Below, in pieces: positions 26,214-35,727 of a stretch of DNA of 64,000 nucleotides. Under the pieces are notes generated by a model, which was not told the origin of the DNA, did not search any database, and saw nothing but the letters and a program-made list of their open reading frames with translations. The translations under genes were made by a program, and so were the position numbers. Origin of the DNA: JAGQKC01 sp965223675 (lineage in GTDB: Bacteria > Nitrospirota > Nitrospiria > Nitrospirales > UBA8639); NCBI GenBank assembly GCA_965223675.1, contig OZ245013.1, positions 4,092,001 through 4,156,000 on the forward strand. The letters run 5' to 3'. Position 1 is the stretch's first letter, and every line of letters starts with the position of its first letter.

Positions 26214-28163
26214 TTAACAGCATGGTCCTGCTGGAATTTGAATGCCTTCGCCCTCTGTGACTTCTGAACTCGTAAATGGGCGTTTTTTGACAAGATAACC
26301 ATACCATTTCATCATACTATCGATGAGAACGACGATGGCCAACATCGCAACGATAGCCACAAGCGTGGTATTGATCCACATGGTCATGACTTGGGCGCTT
26401 GCTCCCGTCAAGGCGCGCTGGAGGAAAAGGTGAAAGAGTTCATAGCATCCGGCCAAGGTAATGACTCCAACAAAAATCATTGGCACGACGGTCACCCACA
26501 GATATTGTGCTTTGTTCATTTTTATCAAGACCGTTGTCGCAATACATAAGGCCAGCATACCTAGTAGTTGATTGGCGGCGCCAAACATGGGCCAGATCGT
26601 CGCAATAGATCCGGTCCCAATCAAATACCCCCATGCCCCGACCACGGAAGCGCTGCACCCGATGACCCCGGGCCACCAATTGATCTGCTTGAGCGGTTCA
26701 TAGGCATGACCGCCAAGTTCTTGTACGAGATACCGTGCGACTCTCGTTCCTGCGTCAATGGTCGTGAGAATAAAGAGCGCTTCAAACAGAAGAGCAAACT
26801 GATACCAGTAAGCCATGAGACCTGCCATTCCTGGGAGCGCAGAAAAGATTGAAGCCATGCCCACGGCAAGCGACACGGCGCCACCCGGACGACCGGAAAC
26901 ATCAACCTCGACCATTTGAGAAAGCTCATGAATTTTGGAAACGGGGAATCCCATGGAAGCCAATGTTTCCAACGGGAGTCGTGTATTGATGGCAAAGTAG
27001 TCACCTGGAACGAGTAAACAGGCTGCGACCAGAGCGATGACGCCCACGAAACTTTCTAACAACATCGCACCATAACCCACGATGGCTTGCGATTCTTGGC
27101 CGATGAGCTTTGGCGTCGTGCCTGAGGAGACCAAAGAATGAAAACCCGAAATAGCTCCACACGCAATGGTGATAAAAAGAAAGGGAAACAACGTGCCCGG
27201 GATAATCGGGCCATTTCCGTAGATAAAATCTGTCGTGCCGGGCATTTCAATGACTGGAGCCAACACAATCACGCCGGCTCCGAGAAGTCCCACCACTCCG
27301 AGTTTCATGAATGTCGACAAATAATCTCGAGGTACCAGAAGCATCCATACCGGGAGGACGGACGCGAAGAAACCATAGATGACCAGGCTCCAGACAAGCG
27401 TGTTTCGGTCGAGCAGAAACCATTCAGCCAACTCGGACTGAGCCACCGATCGTCCGGTGATGATGGCGAGGGCGAGAAGACCGACTCCAAGCAGTGACAT
27501 TTCTCCAATCCGGCCAGGTCGGACTTTCTGCAAATATATTCCCATCACGAAAGCAATCGGGATGGTCATCGCGATGGTAAACACTCCCCATGCGTTTTGA
27601 TGCAGGGCATTCACCACCGCCAGTCCCAAACCGGCGAGGGCCACGATGACGATGAAGAGTACAGCAATGGCCGTGGCCATTCCGGTGACCGAACCAATTT
27701 CGGTATGGGCAATTTCCGGAAGAGACCGACCGTTTCGGCGCATTGATGCAACGAGAATAATAAAGTCTTGGACGGCTCCAGCTAACACTGCGCCGACGAC
27801 AATCCAGAGAAATCCTGGGAGATACCCGAACTGAGCCGCTAATACAGGTCCGAGGAGTGGGCCGGCTCCGGCGATAGCCGCGAAGTGATGTCCAAAAAGT
27901 ATATACTTGTTGGCGGGGTAAAAATTTGTGCCGTCCTCAAGACGATGGGCTGGAGTCCGACGTCGATCATCTAGGTTCATGACCCGTCGGGCCAGGAAGC
28001 GTCCATAAAAGCGATAGGCCAATACGTAAAAACAAGACGCTGCGACGATTAGCCACAATCCATTGACTTTTTCCGAGGGATTCACGACACCAACGACATG
28101 TCCGAATGCAACGGCGCAAAAAACGGCGAGTCCCACCCATCCAATTTTTTGGATACCGATCAT
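26214..28163 (-). CDS. cstA: CstA family pyruvate/peptide transporter
   Basis: A 649-residue polytopic membrane protein with about 15 hydrophobic helices. Family motifs are ANKYILFGHHFAAIAGAGP near residue 85, FGYLPGFLWIVVGAVLAGAVQDF, then FHSLVSSGTTPKLI and MFGAANQLLGMLAL. CstA proteins take up peptides or pyruvate during carbon starvation and are common as single genes. Length matches the shorter CstA group. An overlap with the repeat region at its 3' end separates it from yajQ. Regulation is not evident. Confidence 0.95.
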   Translation of the reverse strand: MIGIQKIGWVGLAVFCAVAFGHVVGVVNPSEKVNGLWLIVAASCFYVLAYRFYGRFLARRVMNLDDRRRTPAHRLEDGTNFYPANKYILFGHHFAAIAGAGPLLGPVLAAQFGYLPGFLWIVVGAVLAGAVQDFIILVASMRRNGRSLPEIAHTEIGSVTGMATAIAVLFIVIVALAGLGLAVVNALHQNAWGVFTIAMTIPIAFVMGIYLQKVRPGRIGEMSLLGVGLLALAIITGRSVAQSELAEWFLLDRNTLVWSLVIYGFFASVLPVWMLLVPRDYLSTFMKLGVVGLLGAGVIVLAPVIEMPGTTDFIYGNGPIIPGTLFPFLFITIACGAISGFHSLVSSGTTPKLIGQESQAIVGYGAMLLESFVGVIALVAACLLVPGDYFAINTRLPLETLASMGFPVSKIHELSQMVEVDVSGRPGGAVSLAVGMASIFSALPGMAGLMAYWYQFALLFEALFILTTIDAGTRVARYLVQELGGHAYEPLKQINWWPGVIGCSASVVGAWGYLIGTGSIATIWPMFGAANQLLGMLALCIATTVLIKMNKAQYLWVTVVPMIFVGVITLAGCYELFHLFLQRALTGASAQVMTMWINTTLVAIVAMLAIVVLIDSMMKWYGYLVKKRPFTSSEVTEGEGIQIPAGPCC

Positions 28164-28249
28164 GGGGTATTATCCTAGCAATGGACGGTCAAGGAGTAAA
28201 TTATAATCGGAGAATAGGTGATGTGCCGTGCCTTTTGATGTCTACGAAT

Positions 28250-28675
28250 TTAATTAAATGTAAATGGTGGCTTGCTAGCCTTTTTCCTGAGAGCATTAAT
28301 CGCGTTAAGAATCTTCGGATGTTGAATCAATTTTTTTTCCAGACGATGTTTGCCAGGAAAGTCAATGAATAGAATGCCGAGGAGCATCGTCAATAACCCT
28401 TGCCCTGGCAAGACTAACATGGCAATACCGGCAAGAAGAAAGATGACACCCACAATATTCTTGGTCAATAGACCCAGCATTCGAATGACAGGATGATGGT
28501 TCGCAAACCACGGTTTGTGATGGTGGTTTTGAAAATAATCTGGAGGTAGACGGACAAGGATCGCTGGAATCGCGATAAGGGTGCCGACAAAGGCGACCAC
28601 CGAAAAAATGATCAGCCCGAACCACGCTTCTTTGGAAATCCATATTTCCGTGAATTGAATAAATTGATCAAGCAT
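28250..28675 (-). CDS. PGPGW-like transmembrane protein
   Basis: A 141-residue inner-membrane protein with a hydrophobic helix near residues 18-40 and a pair of helices around VIFLLAGIAMLVLPGQGLLTMLLGILFIDFPGK. This matches the PGPGW-motif family, here with LPGQG in place of PGPGW. A basic cytoplasmic tail follows (RLEKKLIQHPKIL and RKKASKPPF). The family's function is unknown. It starts 75 bases before the divergent cluster and is transcribed in the same direction as cstA. Confidence 0.72.
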   Translation of the reverse strand: MLDQFIQFTEIWISKEAWFGLIIFSVVAFVGTLIAIPAILVRLPPDYFQNHHHKPWFANHHPVIRMLGLLTKNIVGVIFLLAGIAMLVLPGQGLLTMLLGILFIDFPGKHRLEKKLIQHPKILNAINALRKKASKPPFTFN

Positions 28676-28824
28676 TTACGTGTTTTTCATCTCGAAGTTT
28701 ATCAAGACTCATGGTTTTCATATGACCATGTGGATTGTATTCCCCACAAGCTTCACCCTATAATCACCTGCCTATAGAGATCCCGAGCATCCACAACAGC
28801 GTCAAGCACAAAGTACGAAGCTTC

Positions 28825-29292
28825 ATGCCTCACTATTGGTTGTTAAAGTCAGAACCCAATACGTTTTCTATCGACGATCTCGCCAAATCTCCACGTCAAA
28901 CGACTTGTTGGGAAGGCGTCAGAAACTATCAGGCCCGAAACTTTTTGCGTGCGATGAAGCGAGAAGATCACGCATTTTTCTATCACAGTAACGCCGAACC
29001 CCCAGGGATTGTCGGTATTGTGAAGATCGTGAAAGAAGCATATCCTGATCATTATGCGTTAGACCCGAAGAGTCATTATTATGATTCGAAAAGCACGAAA
29101 GAATCTTCACGATGGTTTATGGTTGATATCAAGTTGGTTGAAAAAATTACTGCGGACCTTTCACTCTCTGAACTAAGAAAGATGCCAGGTCTCGAGCGAA
29201 TGGAACTTCTTCGAAAGGGGTCTCGGCTTTCGGTACAACCCGTTCGTGCTCAAGAATGGAACATCATTCTCAAACGTTCCAGGAACTCATAG
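28825..29292 (+). CDS. EVE domain protein
   Basis: A 155-residue protein consisting of a single EVE domain. I chose the ATG at 28825 because the domain begins there with MPHYWLLKSEPNTFSIDDL; an upstream in-frame ATG adds 30 low-complexity residues. Motifs include WEGVRNYQARNFLRAMK and FYHSN, forming the PUA-like pocket that binds modified bases in DNA or RNA. These proteins (family of human THYN1) often accompany restriction or RNA-processing systems, but none is adjacent here. Length is typical. Confidence 0.92.
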   Translation: MPHYWLLKSEPNTFSIDDLAKSPRQTTCWEGVRNYQARNFLRAMKREDHAFFYHSNAEPPGIVGIVKIVKEAYPDHYALDPKSHYYDSKSTKESSRWFMVDIKLVEKITADLSLSELRKMPGLERMELLRKGSRLSVQPVRAQEWNIILKRSRNS

Positions 29293-29355
29293 ATAATTCG
29301 AAAAAGTGCCCAATCGATGTGGCTGACAATCATCGAGCACGAATGTCGACTTGAC

Positions 29356-29631
29356 TCACTCTACGGGAAGGACGTGTTTGAACGGATGAACCTCCACCCG
29401 TTGGAAAATGCCATGTACGGTATATGGGTCTTCCCGAGCAAAAGCTTCTGCTTCAGTGATAGAGTCGGCGTCTATCACCATGAGACTCCCGGTCTTATCT
29501 GTAAATGGACCGGCAAGGATAAGGCGTCCTTCTAACGCTAAGGCCTCAAGTCTTTTGAGGTGTGCTGGACGGTGAGTCGGCCGTTTTGCCGTACCTTCAG
29601 GACTATCATAACCAATGATGACAAATTTCAT
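29356..29631 (-). CDS. YciI family protein
   Basis: A 91-residue ferredoxin-like-fold protein. YCII-domain hallmarks are RPAHLKRLEALALEGRLILAG, the FTDKTGSLMVIDADS strand and EAFAREDPYTVHGIF with the conserved aspartate and histidine. The family is a small dimeric enzyme-like fold with a possible His-Asp active site, and its role is unclear. Length is standard for stand-alone YciI proteins. It converges with the EVE gene, with stops 63 bases apart. Confidence 0.9.
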   Translation of the reverse strand: MKFVIIGYDSPEGTAKRPTHRPAHLKRLEALALEGRLILAGPFTDKTGSLMVIDADSITEAEAFAREDPYTVHGIFQRVEVHPFKHVLPVE

Positions 29632-29766
29632 TGACTGGTGGTTTGACGTTTATTTATAGGTTACGGGGGAGAAAAAAGGAAAGAAATTGAATTGATGCGT
29701 CTTAGTCGTGATCACAGTTATGGAGGGTGTTCTTCGACATAGACCTCTGGATTTTACTAGATGTTA

Positions 29767-30183
29767 CTAATTGGTGCTTTCTGGCAATACCTGACGGCCT
29801 GCATAGCCGCTGCTGGTTTCGTGCCACCATGAGATCTTGTCTTCCCCAAGTTTCCAGCAAAGATAGACGATTTTTCCATCGAGAAGGTAAGGAAAGTCAC
29901 ACAGCCCAAGGTCAACATCTTTGACAATCACGCCCTGCTCATGAATGGTATGGAGACTTTCATTGATATTTTTGAGTGCCTGAATGTATTTGGGGCCGGC
30001 TAAGCTTCCCCCCCCTAAGTGTGCATTGGCACTTGCCTTTTTAATTTCGTCACGAGTTTGAATGAGAACGGTTTTTCCTTGCTTGATAAGCGTCCATAAC
30101 TGTTCCAGTTGCGGGATGAGGCAGTTTGCCTCCTCTAGTGTAAAAATTCGCTCATTTTCCTGTGGATCTTCTGGATTGTGCAT
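29767..30183 (-). CDS. DUF2203 family protein
   Basis: A 138-residue protein from the ATG at 30183; an in-frame start 18 codons upstream is possible. The family pattern is visible in RIFTLEEANCLIPQLEQLW at the N-terminus and VIVKDVDLGLCDFPYLLDG and LCWKLGEDKISWWHE at the C-terminus. DUF2203 proteins are small cytoplasmic proteins with an N-terminal helical hairpin and a conserved DLG-DFP segment. Their function is unknown. It stands alone. Confidence 0.87.
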   Translation of the reverse strand: MHNPEDPQENERIFTLEEANCLIPQLEQLWTLIKQGKTVLIQTRDEIKKASANAHLGGGSLAGPKYIQALKNINESLHTIHEQGVIVKDVDLGLCDFPYLLDGKIVYLCWKLGEDKISWWHETSSGYAGRQVLPESTN

Positions 30184-30740
30184 GACGAGATGCTTACGTT
30201 GGATATCGAAGTTGACTCTTTTCCCATGATTTATCATAACCTGGACTGAGGTGCAATCATGGTTCGAGTATTTTGTGGATCATCTTTTGACATGAGTAAA
30301 GGATTATCTTAGGAGAAAGCCGTAACTACTTGTATCTGTGTCATTTTTCTCATTTCCCTCATTTTGACTTAAGTTAAAAGAGGAATTTACCGATAAAGAC
30401 TATTGACATTATTGGCATCTGTAAGATACAAAAAATATATCGACCTTCCCAAGTCATTGGAAATCATTTCTGCCTGCGTGGCTTCCCGGATCTACCAACG
30501 TTAACTCAAAACTCTAGACTGAAAAGCGAGCTCTTTGTCAGGATTCACATTTTGGCCTCTCAGTTTCTCTAATTTAGTCTCCAACACGACTTAGACATAA
30601 CTACCATACTCATTGACTCCTGCACGTTCTCCTTTGTCTGTTGTGTTGTCGACGCGATGTTAATTCGTTTTTATTCTTTTGAAGGTAATTAGTTGCCTGG
30701 ATTGCCGATGAAGGGAATTTGACCATGAATGGAGAATATT
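30184..30740. other. Intergenic region upstream of rho
   Basis: A 557-base gap between DUF2203 and rho. The only signal I support is the promoter-like pair at 30403-30430. That would place a leader of about 300 bases before rho, as is common for rho genes that autoregulate by Rho-dependent attenuation. I see no open frame or RNA family here. Confidence 0.4.
30403..30430 (+). promoter_or_regulatory. Candidate sigma-70 promoter for rho
   Basis: A perfect TTGACA at 30403-30408 is followed, after 16 bases, by GATACA at 30425-30430. It is the best-matched hexamer pair in the gap before rho. The call is by sequence pattern only and could be coincidental. Confidence 0.4.
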
Positions 30741-31991
30741 ATGCACCTTGCTGAACTGAAGCAGAAATCAATTGGTGAACTGAATGAACTGGCCCGCGAA
30801 CTCAAGATCGATGGGGCGCCGAATCTTCGAAAGCAAGAGCTCATATTTTCTATCCTCCAAGGGCAGACAGAGAAGAACGGAGTGATATTTGGAGAAGGTG
30901 TCTTAGAGACACTGTCTGATGGTTTTGGCTTTCTTCGCGCTCCGGACTCAAATTACTTGCCAGGTCCAGATGATATTTATATCTCTCCATCCCAAATCCG
31001 GCGGTTTAATCTTCGCACTGGGGATATTGTTTCAGGGCAGATTCGGCCTCCAAAAGAAGGCGAGCGGTATTTTGCGCTCCTCAAAGTCGAGAAGATTAAT
31101 TATGACGACCCTGAAGTGCAACGAGACAAGATTCTCTTTGATAACCTCACTCCCCTCTATCCGGAAGAACGGATAAATCTCGAATTTGACCAAGAAGAAT
31201 ACTGCACGCGAGTTATGGAGCTCACCACCCCGATTGGGAAAGGACAACGCGGACTGATCGTCGCCGCTCCACGAACAGGCAAGACTATGCTCCTACAAGC
31301 CATGGCGCGAGCGATTCTGAGCAATCATTCCGAGATTACCTTAATCGTGTTGCTGATTGATGAGCGCCCCGAGGAAGTGACGGATTGGCAACGACAAGTC
31401 AAAGCAGCCGAAGTGATCAGTTCGACATTTGACGAACCGGCTCAGCGCCATGCGCAGGTTGCCGAGATCGTCATGGAAAAAGCAAAAAGACTCGTTGAGC
31501 ACAAACGCGATGTGGTCATTCTCCTTGATAGTATTACGCGGTTGGCCCGTGCCTACAACACGATTGCTCCGCCAAGCGGAAAAGTTTTATCCGGGGGATT
31601 GGATTCAAATGCGCTTCAACGTCCGAAACGATTCTTTGGAGCGGCAAGAAACATTGAGCATGGTGGAAGTTTGACCATTTTAGCGACGTCACTGGTCGAC
31701 ACTGGTAGTCGAATGGATGATGTCATTTTTGAAGAGTTTAAGGGGACAGGCAACATGGAGGTTCATCTTGACCGTCGTCTTGCTGATAAACGACTGTTTC
31801 CAGCTATTGATATCAATCAGTCTGGCACACGGAAGGAAGAGTTATTGGTCGATCGGGATCGTCTCAATAAGATGTGGATTCTGCGAAAAGTCTTGAGTCC
31901 TCTTGGAACGATGGAAGCCATGGAATTTCTTATGGATAAAATTGGAGGGACGAAAAACAATCAGGAATTCTTACAGTCCATGAATCGGTAA
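30741..31991 (+). CDS. rho: Transcription termination factor Rho
   Basis: A 416-residue hexameric RNA helicase that ends transcription of untranslated RNAs. I chose the ATG at 30741, with GGAG six bases upstream; an ATG at 30729 adds four residues. The N-terminus (MHLAELKQKSIGELNELAREL) is the Rho N domain, then an OSB/RNA-binding fold with LETLSDGFGFLRA. The ATPase core has GLIVAAPRTGKTMLLQ (P-loop), VLLIDERPEEVTD and LSGGLDSNALQRPKRFFGAARN. Length and motifs are normal. It heads the long co-directional block. Confidence 0.97.
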   Translation: MHLAELKQKSIGELNELARELKIDGAPNLRKQELIFSILQGQTEKNGVIFGEGVLETLSDGFGFLRAPDSNYLPGPDDIYISPSQIRRFNLRTGDIVSGQIRPPKEGERYFALLKVEKINYDDPEVQRDKILFDNLTPLYPEERINLEFDQEEYCTRVMELTTPIGKGQRGLIVAAPRTGKTMLLQAMARAILSNHSEITLIVLLIDERPEEVTDWQRQVKAAEVISSTFDEPAQRHAQVAEIVMEKAKRLVEHKRDVVILLDSITRLARAYNTIAPPSGKVLSGGLDSNALQRPKRFFGAARNIEHGGSLTILATSLVDTGSRMDDVIFEEFKGTGNMEVHLDRRLADKRLFPAIDINQSGTRKEELLVDRDRLNKMWILRKVLSPLGTMEAMEFLMDKIGGTKNNQEFLQSMNR

Positions 31992-32059
31992 TGAGTCGTG
32001 GTATGTCATTATTATTGCTTCGGCATGATGATGTACGAAGGATTTCTTTTCTCGCGTTC

Positions 32060-32068
32060 TGGTATACT
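32060..32068 (+). promoter_or_regulatory. Extended -10 promoter for rpmE
   Basis: TGGTATACT (32060-32068) is an extended -10 element with the TGn dinucleotide; no good -35 is seen. It would start transcription a few bases before the GGAGGGAG ribosome site of rpmE, giving a very short leader. It is a pattern-based call. Confidence 0.4.
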
Positions 32069-32090
32069 ACATAGATAATCGGAGGGAGTC

Positions 32091-32318
32091 ATGAAAAAAG
32101 ATATTCATCCATCCTATGAAATGGCTACTGTCAGTTGTGCATGTGGCATGAAGTTCGAGACGCGCACGACAGTCGGAGATTTGAAAGTGGACATTTGTTC
32201 GAGCTGTCACCCATTTTTCACCGGCACTCAAAAAATTGTGGATGCGGAGGGACGAGTCGAACGGTTTAAGAAAAAATATTCGAAGACGCCAAAGGCCTCG
32301 AAGGCAAAGAAGGCGTAA
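32091..32318 (+). CDS. rpmE: 50S ribosomal protein L31 (zinc-binding, C+ form)
   Basis: A 75-residue ribosomal protein. The CxC pair in VSCACGMKF and CSSC in DICSSCHPFFTGTQK form the zinc ribbon of the C+ type, so this organism retains the zinc-dependent L31. The C-terminal lysine-rich tail (KKYSKTPKASKAKKA) extends slightly beyond the common length. The ribosome site GGAGGGAG is strong. It lies between rho and prfA, a frequent arrangement in bacteria. Confidence 0.96.
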   Translation: MKKDIHPSYEMATVSCACGMKFETRTTVGDLKVDICSSCHPFFTGTQKIVDAEGRVERFKKKYSKTPKASKAKKA

Positions 32319-32388
32319 GTCCGTTACCGTTGATGCCTGCTCTTCGACAAGAGGCTAAACACTTGGCACATCCAGAAGTCCACCTGCT

Positions 32389-33468
32389 ATGGCAGAACAA
32401 GGAAAAGTTGACACGCCTGAAGAGGCGTTCTTCGCAAAATGGGAGACCATTGCCAATCGATATGAAACACTGAACGACCAATTTGCCGACCCTGCAGTCC
32501 TCAGCCAACCTTCACTCCTTGTGTCTCTCAATAAAGAGCGGGCTGAAATCGAAGAGACGGCTCACCTGTACTTGACCCATCAATCTATTCTGCAAGAAAT
32601 AACCAATACTCAGCGTATGCTTGAAGACACTGCGCTGGAAGGTGATCTCCATACTTTAGCTGAGGAAGAATTGCATTCGCTCGAAGCGCGCCGTGAGGAG
32701 CTAGAGCATCAGGCGCAAGAATTGATGCGTCCTCGGGATGCCGGAGCCGATAAGAATACCTTTATTGAAATTCGTGCAGGAGCGGGAGGAAGCGAAGCCG
32801 CGCTCTGGGCTGGAGAACTGCTTAGGATGTATACCAAGTTTGCTGAAGAAAAAGGGCTCCATGCTGAATTAGTGGAATCTCATGAAACTGGAATAGGTGG
32901 GTATAAAGATGCTTCTCTCTTGGTTGAAGGAAAAGGGGCTTATGGCTTCTTTAAGTATGAAAGCGGTGTCCATCGGGTGCAGCGAGTCCCCACGACCGAA
33001 GCCAATGGGCGCATTCATACTTCGACCGCAACCGTTGCCGTCATGCCTGAAGTTGAAGAAGTTGATGTACAAATTGATCCGAAAGACCTCAGGATCGATA
33101 CGTATTGTTCATCGGGTGCTGGAGGGCAAAGCGTGAATACGACGTATTCGGCGATACGTATCACGCATATTCCAACTGGAGTGGTCGTGACCTGCCAAGA
33201 TGAACGGTCACAACTGAAAAATCGCAATAAGGCTATGCGTACCCTTCGCACCAGAATTGTCGAAGCGGAACGTGAAAAGCAAGATGCCTCAATCGCAGAA
33301 AATCGTCGCTCGCAAGTCGGGACCGGCGATCGGAGCGAAAAAATTCGAACGTACAACTTCCCGCAAAATCGAGTCACTGATCATCGTATTGGGCTTTCCC
33401 TTCACAAATTAGAGCGTGTGCTCGAAGGGGATCTCGATGAGCTCGTCGCTGCCTTAAGTATTCAATAA
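32389..33468 (+). CDS. prfA: Peptide chain release factor 1
   Basis: A 359-residue translation termination factor recognising UAA and UAG. The tripeptide for codon reading lies in RVPTTEANGRIHTS (PTT fits the RF1 PxT rule and excludes RF2). The catalytic SSGAGGQSVNTTYSAIR carries the GGQ loop that is methylated by PrmC, encoded next door. The length fits RF1. It follows rpmE by 70 bases and precedes prmC, so the factor and its modifying enzyme are adjacent. Confidence 0.97.
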   Translation: MAEQGKVDTPEEAFFAKWETIANRYETLNDQFADPAVLSQPSLLVSLNKERAEIEETAHLYLTHQSILQEITNTQRMLEDTALEGDLHTLAEEELHSLEARREELEHQAQELMRPRDAGADKNTFIEIRAGAGGSEAALWAGELLRMYTKFAEEKGLHAELVESHETGIGGYKDASLLVEGKGAYGFFKYESGVHRVQRVPTTEANGRIHTSTATVAVMPEVEEVDVQIDPKDLRIDTYCSSGAGGQSVNTTYSAIRITHIPTGVVVTCQDERSQLKNRNKAMRTLRTRIVEAEREKQDASIAENRRSQVGTGDRSEKIRTYNFPQNRVTDHRIGLSLHKLERVLEGDLDELVAALSIQ

Positions 33469-33551
33469 GCTTCGGTATCTTTGCTGGGACTCGAAATTCA
33501 TTCCCAGTTAGATATCAGCTAAATTCCTGATCCTCCTTTTTGGGACTGCTT

Positions 33552-34430
33552 ATGATGAGTCGTGGGCTGTCTTGTTCTCAGTTATATCGAGATGCGATTG
33601 AGAAGCTCTCGTCTAGCAACATTGCCAATTCTCCCAATGAAGCAGCTTGGATACTTGAGCACATTGCAGGTCTCACACGCTTGATGATTCACGCTTCGCC
33701 GGATCAGACTGTCTCAGATGATGATCGTCAACGAGTATGGGAATGCGTAGAACGGCGGGCCTCTGGTGAGCCCATTCAATATATTATCGGGAGTCAAGAG
33801 TTCTGGGGGATGGACTTTATGGTCACAAAGAGCGTGCTGATTCCCAGACCTGAGACTGAATTACTGGTGTCAGCGGTTTTGTCACGTATGGAACATCATT
33901 CGAATCCGATAATCATCGATGTTGGAACAGGTTCTGGTTGCTTAGCTGTTTCGTTGAGTGCGGAGATGCCACAAGCCACTGTGTTGGCCATAGACCGTTG
34001 TCCGAGGGCGATCCAAACCGCTCGCCACAATGCGTGGTACCACGGCAAACATAACCAAATACAGTTTTGCGTTGGAGACCTATTGCTCCCCTTGTTATCA
34101 GCTCATTTAGTAGGTAAAGTGACGTCGGTAGTGGCGAATCTTCCTTATATTCGAGATGAAGAATTTGCCACGCTTTCGCCTGAAGTTCGTGAATTTGAAC
34201 CAACGATTGCATTAGATGGTGGGCCTGACGGCCTCATCCATTATCGGCGCTTACTCCCAGAGGCTGAGAAAATTCTTGCGCCCAAAGGGCATCTCGTTTT
34301 GGAGGTCGGACAAGGACAGGCTCATGCTCTTTGCGAAGAAGTCCGTTCCGGGAGTGACTTTCATGTGACTGAAATGATTCATGATTCGTTGGGGATTCAA
34401 CGGGTTGTGTGTTTAGAGCGAATAGGGTAA
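33552..34430 (+). CDS. prmC: Release factor glutamine methyltransferase
   Basis: A 292-residue SAM-dependent enzyme that methylates the GGQ glutamine of release factors RF1 and RF2. The N-terminal helical domain is followed by RRASGEPIQYIIGSQEFWG, LIPRPETELL, the SAM motif IIDVGTGSGCLAVSL and the catalytic VANLPYIRDEE (NLPY in place of the classical NPPY). I chose the ATG at 33552; a TTG at 33540 is possible. It lies immediately after prfA and before murA, the usual order in this block. Confidence 0.95.
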   Translation: MMSRGLSCSQLYRDAIEKLSSSNIANSPNEAAWILEHIAGLTRLMIHASPDQTVSDDDRQRVWECVERRASGEPIQYIIGSQEFWGMDFMVTKSVLIPRPETELLVSAVLSRMEHHSNPIIIDVGTGSGCLAVSLSAEMPQATVLAIDRCPRAIQTARHNAWYHGKHNQIQFCVGDLLLPLLSAHLVGKVTSVVANLPYIRDEEFATLSPEVREFEPTIALDGGPDGLIHYRRLLPEAEKILAPKGHLVLEVGQGQAHALCEEVRSGSDFHVTEMIHDSLGIQRVVCLERIG

Positions 34431-34470
34431 CTAAAGAGGCTGTGATCAACCCAATACTTCCATAATTGCC

Positions 34471-35727
34471 TTGGATCAAATTGTTATATCAGGCGGGCGT
34501 CGTTTAAGTGGGAAAGTCACGATTGGTGGTGCGAAAAATGCTGCCCTTCCGATCCTGGCCTCCACATTGTTAGGCGGAGGCGAATGTCGAGTCGCCAATC
34601 TTCCCCAAGTGCGGGATGTGGTGACGATGGTCAAGCTGCTTCAACTCCTTGGTGTGTCTTGTGAGTCTCAGGGGTCTTGTGTGACGCTTAATGCCTCAAG
34701 TATCAACGGCACAGAAGCTCCCTACGATTTGGTTAAAACTATGCGGGCTTCGGTATTAGTGCTGGGCCCCTTGCTAGCCAGATTTGGAGAGGCGACGGTT
34801 TCTCTCCCTGGTGGTTGTGCGATAGGAACCAGGCCTGTCAATCTTCATTTAAAGGGATTGATGACTTTGGGTGCTGATGTCTGTGTTGAGCATGGCTATA
34901 TTCATGCAAAAGCTCTAGGTCTCAAAGGCGGGCGAATTGAACTAGATTTTCCAACGGTGACTGGTACGGAAAATCTTCTGATGGCGGCTTGTCTCGCTAC
35001 AGGGACTTCGGTGATTCATAATGCAGCAAAAGAACCAGAGATTGTGGACTTGGCGGAATTTCTTGTCAGACGCGGGGCTAAAATTTCTGGCGCCGGAACG
35101 GATACGATTACGATTGAAGGCGTTAAGGAGCTTCATGGCGCCGAGTATACAGTGATTCCGGATCGAGTCGAAGCCGGAACCTATTTGATGGCTGGTGCTG
35201 TGACGCAGGGCGAGGTGTTTGTGGACCACTGTATTCCTGGGCATTTAAGCGCGGTACTGAATAAGCTCCAAGAAGCCGGTTCGATCGTTCGAGAAGAACA
35301 GAATGGCGTGCAGTTGAGCGCACCAAAACGTCTGAAGCCGCTTGAGGTGAAAACGTTGGTCTATCCAGGATTCCCGACAGATTTACAGGCACAAATCATG
35401 GCCTTAATGTGTGTGTCAGATGGAACGAGCGTGATTTCAGAAACGGTTTTTGAAGGCCGGTTTCTTCATGTTCCCGAATTACATAGAATGGGAGCGGCTA
35501 TTGAAGTTGACGGGCACCATGCGGTTATTCAAGGAAAGCCAAGTCTTACCGGGGCGCCGGTGATGGCATCTGATTTACGGGCGAGTGCGGGGTTGATTCT
35601 GGCCGGTTTATCGGCTGAGGGAGAAACGACGGTCTCTCGGGTCTACCATTTAGATCGAGGGTATGAGCGGTTAGAAGATAAACTGCAAGGATTAGGGGCA
35701 AGTGTTCAACGGGTATCGGGTTCATGA
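34471..35727 (+). CDS. murA: UDP-N-acetylglucosamine 1-carboxyvinyltransferase
   Basis: A 418-residue enzyme for the first committed step of peptidoglycan synthesis, transferring enolpyruvate from PEP to UDP-GlcNAc. The start is TTG at 34471 (MDQIVISGGRRLSG). The two-domain inside-out barrel shows KNAALPILAST near the start and the catalytic loop LPGGCAIGTRPVNLH with the fosfomycin-target cysteine. Because that cysteine is present, the enzyme is expected to be fosfomycin-sensitive. Its stop overlaps the hisG start, so the two are translationally coupled. Confidence 0.97.
   Translation: MDQIVISGGRRLSGKVTIGGAKNAALPILASTLLGGGECRVANLPQVRDVVTMVKLLQLLGVSCESQGSCVTLNASSINGTEAPYDLVKTMRASVLVLGPLLARFGEATVSLPGGCAIGTRPVNLHLKGLMTLGADVCVEHGYIHAKALGLKGGRIELDFPTVTGTENLLMAACLATGTSVIHNAAKEPEIVDLAEFLVRRGAKISGAGTDTITIEGVKELHGAEYTVIPDRVEAGTYLMAGAVTQGEVFVDHCIPGHLSAVLNKLQEAGSIVREEQNGVQLSAPKRLKPLEVKTLVYPGFPTDLQAQIMALMCVSDGTSVISETVFEGRFLHVPELHRMGAAIEVDGHHAVIQGKPSLTGAPVMASDLRASAGLILAGLSAEGETTVSRVYHLDRGYERLEDKLQGLGASVQRVSGS

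Noticed and set aside
26078..26302. N-terminal extension of yajQ in the same frame
   Set aside because: The family begins at the ATG at 26077, which has a good ribosome site; the upstream frame covers repeat sequence and overlaps the cstA 3' end.
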